Source: Monoplex corrugatus
Lineage: Eukaryota > Mollusca > Gastropoda > Littorinimorpha > Ranellidae
Direction of reading: 5' to 3'
Assembly: GCA_030674185.1 (NCBI GenBank)
Contig: CM060315.1
Location: 85,328,954 to 85,392,953 of the forward strand
Length of the DNA: 64,000 nucleotides
Part shown: one piece after another, positions 44,832-53,908 of the stretch
Position numbering within the stretch: the stretch's first letter is position 1
How the letters are laid out: the number at the start of each line of letters is the position of its first letter
Notes under the pieces: generated by a model
Databases searched by the model: none
What the model saw: the letters and a program-made list of their open reading frames with translations, nothing else
Told to the model about the DNA's origin: nothing
Position numbers and translations under genes: made by a program

Positions 44832-45624
44832 GTCAACCATGATCGTCATCATCATCATCATCATCATGTGCCCTGCCACATTGGCATTGGCGATCATGGC
44901 CCTCCATACGAATCTATCCCTTGTCGCTGCAAGTACATCTTCCACCCTGTCTGTCCTCAGTCATTCTGCAGGTCCATCCAATATTTTCTCCCTGGGTCTG
45001 CCTGGTGTTCTCTTTCCCTTCAGCTTTGCTGTTGTTATCAGATGCTCTAATTCCTCTTTTCTCATAAAATGTCCTATAAATGTTGCTTGTCTTTTCCCAA
45101 CCTTCTATCAGTGATCTTGTGTCTGCCTCCATCAAGAATGTCTCATTTGTTTTCTTTGCTGTCTATGGAACTCTCAACATTCTTTTTAGAAACCACATTT
45201 CAGCTGCCTCAGTCTTGTTCTAGCTTTGTGTGTTGACTGCCCACGCCTCACAACTATATAACAGTATCGATTCTATATAACATTCAAGAGCTGTCTTTCT
45301 GATGTTAATTGATAGGCATTTGTTGGTAACAATGCTTTTCATCTTCTTGAATGCTGTTTGGGCTTGGCCGATTCTGCTTGCTATTTCTGATAATGATATG
45401 CATCTGCCATCTGGTGTGATGACCATTCCCAGATAGTTAAACTTATCAGCCTGTCTCAAAGTTGTGCCATTTGCTGTTATTTTGCATGAGCGGATTTCTT
45501 GTTTTTTACTGATTACCATGACTTCAGTTTTCTTTCTATTCAGCTCCAGCCCTTTATTTTTGCTTTCTATTTCTATTATATTCACAAGATCACTCATGAC
45601 CAGCCAGCCAAAGTCAACCATGAT
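44832..45624 (-). mobile_element. RTE-type LINE (type 1), short copy with 12-bp target-site duplication
   Basis: GTCAACCATGAT occurs at 44832-44843 and 45613-45624, on either side of 769 bp. The 3' end is an (ATG)n run at 44846-44867. The minus frame 45220-45657 encodes the post-RT region: KKTEVMVISKKQEI, SCKITANGTTLRQADKFNYL and NKCLSINIRK. About 20 bases at the 5' border (45590-45612) do not match other copies and look like filler. It interrupts the RT linker of the type 2 LINE. Confidence 0.9.
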
Positions 45625-45638
45625 AGCAAAGCAAAAAC

Positions 45639-45762
45639 TTAACCTTTTAACTCCCATATCCTATCCACCAGCTTCCTGCAGGAAGCTGGTGGATAGGGTG
45701 AGGGAGTCAAAGGGTTAAGTGTTTGCAGTTGTGGGGATAGGGTGCAAGAGTCAAAGGGTTAA
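45639..45762. mobile_element. Palindromic TTAA element(s), piggyBac-like MITE
   Basis: TTAA at 45639-45642, 45715-45718 and 45759-45762. The first interval (72 bp) is an inverted repeat. Ends are CCTTTTAACTCCC and, inverted, CCCTTTGACTCCC. Its centre is a perfect 38-bp palindrome at 45660-45697 around CCTGCAGG. The second interval (40 bp) carries only another right end (AGAGTCAAAGGG). Removing both leaves the LINE frame open (KLKALHHLC). No coding capacity. Confidence 0.75.
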
Positions 45763-47271
45763 AGCATTGCACCACCTGTGCTATAAGATATGGAAAACAT
45801 GTGAATGGCCAACAGACTAAAAGCTATGAGAGTTTGTCATGTTGCACAAGAGCACAAACATCAAAGACTAAGAACTACAGAACTATTGCTTGCATCAGTC
45901 ATGCCAGCAAAATCCTGCTCATCATAATACTAAACAAAATAAGATCAAAAGTGGAAGAGGAGCTGTCTGACAGGTTACAAGGCCAACAGAGGAACCACTG
46001 ACATGCTATTCATTTTGCAAATCATGATCAAGAAAATCAGAAAGAGCAAGCAAGAGGCCTTTGTTTTTTTTTCATCAACTATAGCAAAGCATTTGACAGT
46101 GTCACACACCATCATCTTTTTGACACCATGAATAATATGGGTTTCCCCGAACATCTTACTCACTTATTGTGACCCAATACAGTGACCCAAAGCAACAATT
46201 AGAATATTTTAGCATCAAGAAAGGGTTGCATCCTCTCCCTTCATCAGTTCAATATCCACCAGGAAAAGGTTTTGAGAGACACAGATATTGAAGAAATGGG
46301 AATAAAAATTGGTCGTCGAAACATCACTAATCTACAATATACTGATAGTACTGCACAGATATCGGACAATATCACCAACATAAACATTTTTACAGAGTAG
46401 ATGCTGTAGGCAAAAAGGCAGGTCTAAATCTAAATCCCAAGAGGACAGAAGTAGTGCTTCTAGAAGGAGAACAATATCAAGCCTATAAGGATATTCAAAT
46501 CGACAAGACTGCATTAGAAAATTTGAATGATTTTGAATATTCAGGCCCAATTAAAGCTCATGATGGCACCTGTACTAAAGACATGAAAAGAAGGGTAGGA
46601 ATGGCAAAATAAAAAATGATCCAACTCAACAACATTTGGAAAGACCAACAGCCCGTAAAATCAAAATTCTAAAAGCTCTAATCTGGCTAGTAATGCTGTG
46701 TGGCTGTGAAACCTGGACATGCAGAAAAGAAAATGAAAATGAAATTGAAGCAGTAGAGATGTGGTTGTACAAGCAGCTTTTTAGAGTCAGATGGGCCAGT
46801 AAAAGAGCATATGAAAGCATTTTGATCCATATCACAGTGTAGCATCAGCTGTTGGCTGAAATCAAAAGAGAAATGAAATACATCAGCCATGCAACCTGCA
46901 ACACCAACACTACCCTCATCACAACAATTTTGCATGGAAAAGTTGAGGCCAAAATAAATCTGGGCTGACCACCCATCTCCTACATGAACAAATCACAACA
47001 TCAGCATTTTTAGGGTCTGCAAAGTGGCATAGAGAAGTTAGGACCAGAGTGAATGGAGAAGAATCGTTGTGATGTCTACTGCAGCGGCTACCATCGAACT
47101 TGATGATAGTGACAGATGACAGGTATGTGTTCATTTATCTGCATGTATGAATGTGTATATTGTGATGTGTGTGTGTGTAAGTGTGTGCCTCTGAATGTAT
47201 TATACTCAGTATCTTATAGGTGTGTAATGCGTAGTGAGTCCAGATGAGTTTGAAGAATGATGCTGTACAAG

Positions 47272-48260
47272 AATGGTATATTAGTAGTATAAGATTTTAA
47301 CTACAATGGTATATTAGTAGTATAAGATTTTAACTACAATGGTATATTAGTAGTATAAGATTTTAACTACAATGGTATATTAGTAGTATAAGATTTTAAC
47401 TACACTGGTATATTAGTAGTATAAGATTTTAACTACAATGGTATATTAGTAGTATAAGATTTTAACTACACTGGTATATTAATAGTATAAGATTTTAACT
47501 ACACTGGTATATTAGTAGTAAGATTTTAACTACACTGGTATATTAGTAGTATAAGATTTTAACTACAATGGTATATTAGTAGTATAAGATTTTAACTACA
47601 ATGGTATATTAGTAGTATAAGATTTTAACTACAATGGTATATTAGTAGTATAAGATTTTAACTACACTGGTATATTAGTAGTATAAGATTTTAACTACAC
47701 TGGTATATTAGTAGTATAAGATTTTAACTACACTGGTATATTAGTAGTATAAGATTTTAACTACACTGGTATATTAGTAGTATAAGATTTTAACTACACT
47801 GGTATATTAGTAGTATAAGATTTTAACTACACTGGTATATTAGTAGTATAAGATTTTAACTACACTGGTATATTAGTAGTATAAGATTTTAACTACACTG
47901 GTATATTAGTAGTATAAGATTTTAACTACACTGGTATATTAGTAGTATAAGATTTTAACTACACTGGTATATTAGTAGGATAAGATTTTAACTACACTGG
48001 TATATTAGTAGTATAAGATTTTAACTACACTGGTATATTAGTAGTATAAGATTTTAACTACACTGGTATATTAGTAGTATAAGATTTTAACTACACTGGT
48101 ATATTAGTAGTATAAGATTTTAACTACACTGGTATATTAGTAGTATAAGATTTTAACTACACTGGTATATTAGTAGTATAAGATTTTAACTACACTGGTA
48201 TATTAGTAGTATAAGATTTTAACTACACTGGTATATTAGTAGTATAAGATTTTAACTACA
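47272..48260. repeat. 33-bp minisatellite, ~30 copies, just upstream of exon 6
   Basis: Nearly identical units contain TGGTATATTAGTAGTATAAG and ATTTTAACTAC, then AA or AC. The AA form lies mostly in the first third and the AC form fills the rest. One copy lacks 2 bp near 47519. The array ends 108 bp before the exon 6 acceptor and is rich in TTTTAAC and TAAG, which resemble branch-point and pyrimidine elements. Confidence 0.96.
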
Positions 48261-48368
48261 TTTGGCAAAAAATGCTGACTGTTTTGAAAATGTGAAAGGG
48301 AGTGATATGTACAAAAGGATAAACTGTAACATGATTGTCTTATTGTAATGTAAGAAATGGGTGTGCAG

Positions 48369-48437
48369 GGTCCATGCCAACCGTTTTGTAAAGCTGACCA
48401 TTTTCTTGATGATCTCCGGTGCTGTTGTTGCTGCTAG
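48369..48437 (+). CDS. SLC35D-like transporter, exon 6
   Basis: The exon is 69 nt, acceptor gtgtgcag, donor gtatta, phase 2 in and out. It encodes VHANRFVKLTIFLMISGAVV and AAS across the border. This corresponds to human [25 protein letters not shown], a membrane helix. The N-terminal half is less conserved than the helix. It lies 13.1 kb from exon 5 and only ~110 bp after a 33-bp minisatellite. Confidence 0.92.
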   Translation, partial: GPCQPFCKADHFLDDLRCCCCC

Positions 48438-48589
48438 GTATTACCTGTTTGTACATTTGCTACTTTGTTTAGTTGACTTTTATTTTTGTGTGTGTGTGTT
48501 TTTTTTTTTCTTTTTTGTTTGTTTTAGGGCGGGTGCTTCATTTTCAATCTATGTTTATTTCTTTATTTTTCACATTTCACACTCGCACA

Positions 48590-48653
48590 CATGTCCACAC
48601 ACACATACATATGTGAGAGCGCACACACACATGCACGTACGCACGCACGTGCG

Positions 48654-48700
<47 letters not shown>

Positions 48701-48885
48701 ACACACACACACACTCACACACACTCAATCAATCAATCAATCAATCACTGACACTCACTCACACTCACTCACTTACTCACATGTATCAAATACACGTTCT
48801 GATTCTGTTTTCGTGTTTTTTCTGGTTCCTGTTCACTTGAATGCAGGCAGTCACACTTGTTTTGGATTGCATGTTATGTCAAATT
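48590..48885. repeat. CA/TCAA/CACT array plus microsatellite-linked module
   Basis: A CA array (48590-48725) is followed by TCAA (48726-48747) and CACT repeats. The module then runs ATGTATCAAATACACGTTCTG, through TTTTTTCTGGTTCCTG and TTCACTTGAATGC, to ~48880. Its reverse complement matches 57803-57890 closely. Confidence 0.85.
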
Positions 48886-49107
48886 TGGTGGTGGCAATGA
48901 TGATGTCAGGTTTGTGTGTGTATTGTGTGCCTCACTCTGACAGCTTGGGCCTGTCATGTTGTTGACACTGGAAATGCTACAGCTGACAGATTGCTCCTTG
49001 TTTTCCTCCTTCATACGTTTCATTTCATATTTCTTTGCTCCTTGTTTTGGAGATTGATTCTTCCCTTGAATTAAACTGTGTTTGATGATATATTGTAAAT
49101 GACATTA

Positions 49108-49440
49108 TGTCATCATCATGTGCTGTGCCGCATGGCATTGGCAATCATGGCCCTCCATATGAATCTATCCTTTGTCGCCGCAAGTACATCTTCCAACCTC
49201 TCTGTTCTCAGCCACCCTGCAAGTCCGTCCAACATTTTCTCCCTGGGTTTACCTGGTGTTCTCTTTCCCTCCAGCTTTGCTGTTATGGATGCTCTTGTTC
49301 CCCTTTCCTCATAAAATGTCCCATAAATGTTGCTTGTCTTTTCCTAACCTTCTTTATCAATGATCTTCTTGTGTCTGCCTCCATCAAGACTCTCGTTTGT
49401 TTTCTTTGCTGTCCATGGAACTCTCATCATTCTTCTTCCT
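49108..49440 (-). mobile_element. RTE-type LINE (type 1), 3' end only
   Basis: Begins with the (ATG)n-type tail (CATCATCATG) and the conserved terminal GGCATTGGCAATCATGGCCC, then C-terminal codons. About 330 bp remain. 5'-truncated. No clear target-site duplication. Confidence 0.85.
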
Positions 49441-49535
49441 CAACTAGCAATGGAGCGTATTTATTTCCCAGTTTTTTGTCTGCTTTTTTCAGGCGGTCAG
49501 ACCTGACGTTTGATCTGCCTGCAGGCAGTGAGGGC

Positions 49536-49862
49536 TTAAGCCCTTTAACTCTATTGTGACTGCACTTGCCACAGCTGAGCTCTCCTGCTGGCCTTGGGCT
49601 GCCACAGTGAAATCACTGAGAACTGTCGCCTTTGAGCCATTTTCCATCGATTTTGGACGAAGAAACCGGCAAAACGTAGCTGAAGCATTCAACGGAAGTT
49701 CCCTCCACAAAGGAAGCAACTGCCAGCTACTAAATCATTATCATAACAAAAGTAGAGGGAGTTATATACCCTAGACCGTCTGTTTCTATGATCAAAGTAG
49801 CCCGTCCTCAGTGAGAGCTCAGCTGTTACTTCAATCGAAGTAGCCCGTCATCAAAGAGTTAA
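49536..49862. mobile_element. Candidate short TTAA element next to a piggyBac copy
   Basis: TTAA at 49536-49539 sits in AGGGCTTAAGCCCT. The inward left end is GCCCTTTAACTC and the right end, inverted, is CTCTTTGATGAC before TTAA at 49859. End similarity is modest. Outward from 49536, GCCCTCACTGCC resembles the terminus of yet another element on the left. Confidence 0.35.
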
Positions 49863-50844
49863 GCCTTTCACTTCCAACCGCGTACTCTGAACACTGTTAT
49901 GAAATGGAAAGTAAGCTGAAATCATGTGACTGCAGTCACATGACCAGAGCACACTTCCGTGCAATGGCCATGCACAAACTTTTTATTTTGGGATGTTTTG
50001 GGCTGATTTTGATCAGATTTTTTGCGTTTGAAAAAGTGCTGACCGTTTCGAAGCCCAAGATGGCGTCCAGACGCTACACTGTTGTGGAAATAGCTCAATT
50101 TTTGATGGATTTACCTGATAATCCGGACAGTTCTAATGATGAAAGTGGTGGCCATGGTGACGGAGATGCCATTGTTGTTCAACCAACAGAGGATTCTGGT
50201 TCGGACAGTAATTATCCTGAGGATTTTGTTGACATTCTGAGCACCTTAAGGTAGGCGTGGTCGTGTGCATGTTTGATCAAGTCATGGACAGACATGTGGC
50301 CGTGCTAGGAGTGAACCGAGCTGTGTTTGGTCTGCAGCAGACGATACTTTTGATGTCGACATTCCAAAAGAGTACCCCACTTGGTACCACAGCCGCCATG
50401 GACCTACTGAGTTCCTGCCACTGGATGTATGTTGTGTGGACTTTTTTGACTTGTTTTCTGATGAAACTGTACTGCTTGTGTATAAAATTGTAAAAATTCT
50501 AAAGTTTTTGATAATGCCAAACTCCTCCAAGATTATAAATTGTACACCATTTTTCATCATTTCTGCCAAAATAATCTTTATAAAACATTCACATTAATTT
50601 TATGGTTTTTTTTTAAATCAACTCCTAATTATCTTTTGAAAAGTAAATTATCCCCCTTGATCAGGAGTTATCTGTGCTTGGATTGACAGAAGAACATCTG
50701 CAATAAATAGCCAGTTCATTTTCCTTTAAGAAAATATATAGTTTATTAGATATTAGGTAATTTAATTATTTTTTATTATTTTTTCTCTAATGTAACCCAA
50801 TTTTTAGCAAAAAATCTGAAAAGTTCCGGAAGTCAAGGGGTTAA
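49859..50844 (+). mobile_element. piggyBac-type transposon, internally deleted, with TIRs and TTAA
   Basis: TTAA at 49859-49862 and 50841-50844. Ends are GCCTTTCACTTCC and, inverted, CCCCTTGACTTCC (10 of 13). The plus-strand frame 49904-50254 contains MASRRYTVVEIAQFLMDLP and an acidic stretch (NPDSSNDESGGHGDGD), the usual N-terminus of piggyBac transposases. In another frame ~50350-50470 reads DIPKEYPTWYHSRHGP then CVDFFDLFSDETVL, the FFDLFF start of the transposase fold. The catalytic region is gone. The frame change between pieces indicates a lesion or an intron. Confidence 0.85.
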
Positions 50845-51520
50845 GCATTGGAGGAGAGTTTTTCATCTCCACCATGATCACTTTTTGTCCTCCTCCACTC
50901 ACTGTGGAGATGCTCCCGGATGGCCAGGGTGGGACAGCAGGTTTACCAGAGAGACTGGGTTTCCCTGGTTGTCTAGCACTAGCTGGTTTTGGCTGCTGAG
51001 CAGCATGGGAAGCAGTGGGTTTAATGTCCCCGCTGAGGGCCTTCATGTCTTGCACTGTTTGAAAACTGGACTTGGACCATGTTAGGTCTGTTTGACAGAC
51101 AATGGAGACTTGATTCACTTTCTTAACAGCTGATGCATAGCTTTTCGATGTACATGAGCTGCTGGCTTCCACTAATCGTTTGGCCTCATGGAAGGGTATC
51201 CTTTTGTCTGTTTTGACTTATTAAATTGTCTGTTCTACCTGCCATACGGGGCAACTTCTGGAGGATGATGGGTGGTTACCTACACAATTTAGACAGATTA
51301 GTAGTCCTTCACATCCTGCATGTGCTTCCTTGGCACACATGGTACACTTTTCTGTGTCGGTACATCTGTCCTTGATGTGCCAAATTTTTTCCATCGAAAA
51401 CACTGCATCAGTGATGGCACATATAATGACACTTTAACCTTCAGATACCCAATTCTTAAATCCTGAGGAGTCATGGAACAGCACAACATCAGGAACAATG
51501 TGTTTGTCAGGACTTCCTCC
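50845..51520 (-). mobile_element. Nimb/I-like LINE ORF1 (gag) fragment, inverted segment
   Basis: Minus-strand pieces encode a gag-like nucleic-acid-binding protein. Pieces are KIWHIKDRCTDTEKC, a Cys knuckle CTMCAKEAHAGC, a second CLNCVGNHPSSSRSCPVW (51400-51225), then EASSSCTSKSYASAVKKVNQ and CQTDLTW (51170-51080). This ORF1 should lie 5' of an RT. Here it faces the opposite way to the 3' end of a similar element starting at ~51535. Confidence 0.75.
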
Positions 51521-51534
51521 GACCCCTTTCAGAA

Positions 51535-52060
51535 CATGTGCAGGAGGATTGGAATGAACAGACAGATAACAAACTTTTCCAAATCCGCCCTAGCCTGAAA
51601 GAAATTCCCTCATCTGCTGCAGGAAACCGTAAGAAAGAGACAGTGTTATATAGGTTACACATGGGTCGCACATCCTACAGTCATTCGTACCTTTTAAAAA
51701 ATGAAGAAGCACCATGGTGTATACCGTGTGATGAGCAATTGAGCATCAGACACCTCCTCCTTGATTGCTGGAAGTGTGGAACTTGTACGATATGAGACAA
51801 AAGCACTACACGGCGGACTCCTTAAAGAACCTCTTCCGAGACATCCCTCCTGATGCAATTTTCCAGTTTTTACAAGAGATCAATAGATTTCACCTGATAT
51901 GATTTTATGTCTGTTTTTCTTTCATTGCATTTTAGACTTGCAAGGTTAACGGTGAGCATGGTTTTTAACATGTCTTTTTTCTTAATGGGTTGTTGTTTTT
52001 GACATGGTGTTAGCCCTGATATGGCTGTAGTAGTCCGCTGGGCTATAAGCAGTATGAACA
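51535..52060 (+). mobile_element. Nimb/I-like LINE 3' end (C-terminus and 3' UTR)
   Basis: The plus frame 51538-51795 holds EDWNEQTDNKLFQIRPSLKE, LYRLHMGRTSYSHSYLLKNE and PCDEQLSIRHLLLDC, the segment after the RNase H of I/Nimb-type elements. A shifted frame finishes with ADSLKNLFRDIPPDAIFQFL. The 3' UTR ends in AGCCCTGATATGGCTGTAGT and GGGCTATAAGC, the terminus also found at 36226 and 62180. With 50845-51520 it has the layout of a twin-primed insertion. Confidence 0.75.
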
Positions 52061-52690
52061 TGAAAGCAATTTTCTCTGTAGTGATATTGTCTGGTTCTGG
52101 CGCTTTTCCCAGTTTCATGTATTTCAGTGCTTTCATTATGGGTGGTCCTTCAGCGTTCTTTTTTATAATGTGTTCTTCGTTTGTGTCATCGTTAAAGTGG
52201 TCTTTAATGTACTCTGCCCATCTGTTTAATATTTTGTCTTTTTCCATGATAAGCATACCATCTTTTTATTTTAAGCAACCAGTTGGTATGAATGTCTTTT
52301 TCCTGTGGGCAATTTTTTAATGTTTTTTTACACACATTGATGATCTGTTTTGTGTCAGTCTTCTATTTCTTTGCACTTTGTTTCCAGTCAATCTTCCTTA
52401 GCTTCATTGCACCTATTTCTTTGTTTATCTTTTTGTATTCTTCCTCTTTTCCCTTTGCTTTCCTCCATTCTTCCATCCTTTTGTCATCCAGCTCTTTTTT
52501 CCTTTTCTTTCTACTCTAGGGATTTCCTCACAAGCTTCATTTACCGAGTTTCTCAACTTTGTCCATTGTTCCTCACTGTCACCAATGTCTTCTAGAGCAT
52601 TGAATTTGTTCTGAATATGTACGTTAAATTTTCACGGGTCACTTCATCTGTCTTTAAGAGTCCAAGATTTAGTTTTATGTTACTTTGACA
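52061..52690 (-). mobile_element. RTE-type LINE (type 1), linker fragment
   Basis: Minus-strand MEKDKILNRWAEYIKDHFND, HIIKKNAEGPP and MKLGKAPEPDNI (52256-52060), followed upstream by the charged linker. It covers the same part of the element as 1-660 and ends at the same point. Confidence 0.8.
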
Positions 52691-53908
52691 TTGTGTATTA
52701 TAAAAAAGTTTAAAAAAACAATAATAAAGAAAAGTTTAAGAGAGAAAAAAAAATAAGATCTATAAGAAGAGAATGACTGTGAAGATATTCATTCCCTGGC
52801 ATTGGTACACCATCCCAGTCCACCCAGCTGCAGTGGGTATCTGTCCTTTTCAAGCAAGAGAGAAGATAAAGCAATGAAGGAGAGGAAATAGGCACTGCTG
52901 CCGCACTGCAGGCCCTGAGAATAGTTGAGACCTCCAACATCTCGCTATCCTGTGGCCTCTGACACCTGGCTCCCTTTCAACCTCAGAGTTTGTCATGGCT
53001 GTTTACTGGGGGCTGTTTAGTTCTATGGCTGGTTATGAGTTGCTGTGCTCGGCATGCAGCAAGGCTGGCAGCAGTGCAGGTGAAAAGAAATGTGCTCGAG
53101 ACCGGCTGTACTATCTATTGAATTGCCCTATACACAGTGGAAAGTGGGTCACACTTACAGTAAGAGGGGTGCTTTGTTGTGCTACTTCAGATACCGCCCA
53201 GTTTGGTTGATTTAGTTTTGTGTGGATTTATGCTCATGTAAGGATCTTTTCCTCTTTGTGTATTTTAACACAAAATGATCCTTTGTTGGGCTTAAGTGGT
53301 GTAGAGAGAAAAGTATGATGTTATCATTGTGTTTATTATTAAATCATCAACGTCAAAGTCAAACTACATCAAACATTTTAGGCTGAATGAATTAAAAGAA
53401 GGGACAATGTCAATTCTAGCTATATGAAACATGAGTAGTGTTTGTCGATGAACTTAAAACTTTGACAAGATTAACGTACCATGCGGAACAAAAAAAAAAT
53501 AACCTGAAAATCTTGCATTTGTAACTTGTTGTTGTGCGTGCATATTAGTTTATAGAGTGCTCAAATGCTGACAGACGAGAGCCATACATCCACACTACAC
53601 TGTGACAACAAGTAAAGTATGTACGATTTACCTTGTCAGTCCAGCATTAAACTGACTGCAGTTATCACACACGCAGTCACGTATCAGATAAATGCCGCCA
53701 CTAGTCCCGAGAAAGTGAAGAGAAAACAGTAATCAAAATTCAAGCAAACTATAGACTACAGAATGACTCTGCCTATACTCCAAATTTACACACTCATCCT
53801 GTTAAGAAATAGTTTCTCAGAGGGCCCACTCTGTGGCGGGAGCTCCCCACACATAGATCTAGATCTATAGGCCTACTTCACAAATTTTGCAATTTCACAC
53901 AAAAGACT
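52691..53908 (+). other. Intron 6 stretch, no gene recognised
   Basis: Bases 52780-52900 (CAGTCCACCCAGCTGCAGTG) look like a short interspersed repeat, but no promoter boxes were confirmed. The ORF 52995-53210 has no domain I know. The rest is unremarkable AT-rich DNA. Confidence 0.4.

Larger units (their letters stand above)
36815..47120 (+). mobile_element. Old LINE (type 2) split over ~10 kb by later insertions
   Basis: Pieces in order: endonuclease N-terminus 36843-37106 (GKLELLLEGF, ISITGLCKVKW); 38936-39070 (EQFYIQTMKDK, MDDLN); 40455-41290 (AKVKNDEDRE, then DCDSDHTVLTAKLTLK with SDH); 42912-43230 (linker, EDIFTRWHEYC); 44613-44843 (ISQLKIGKSPGLDGFPGEL); 45613-45642; and 45759-47120. 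The last piece holds the RT (YRTIACISHASKILL, YSKAFDSV, LQYTDSTAQ in place of YADD) and the C-terminal region ending DDSDR. Pieces join in coding order. Numerous stops show great age. It is the host for the nested elements listed below and fills most of intron 5. Confidence 0.85.

Noticed and set aside
49904..50254. Host gene or domesticated piggyBac protein
   Set aside because: It lies inside a TTAA-bounded element with matching inverted ends and lacks the catalytic region. No evidence of independent function was seen.
52995..53210. 71-codon Cys-rich plus ORF
   Set aside because: No domain recognised and no splice or conservation evidence.
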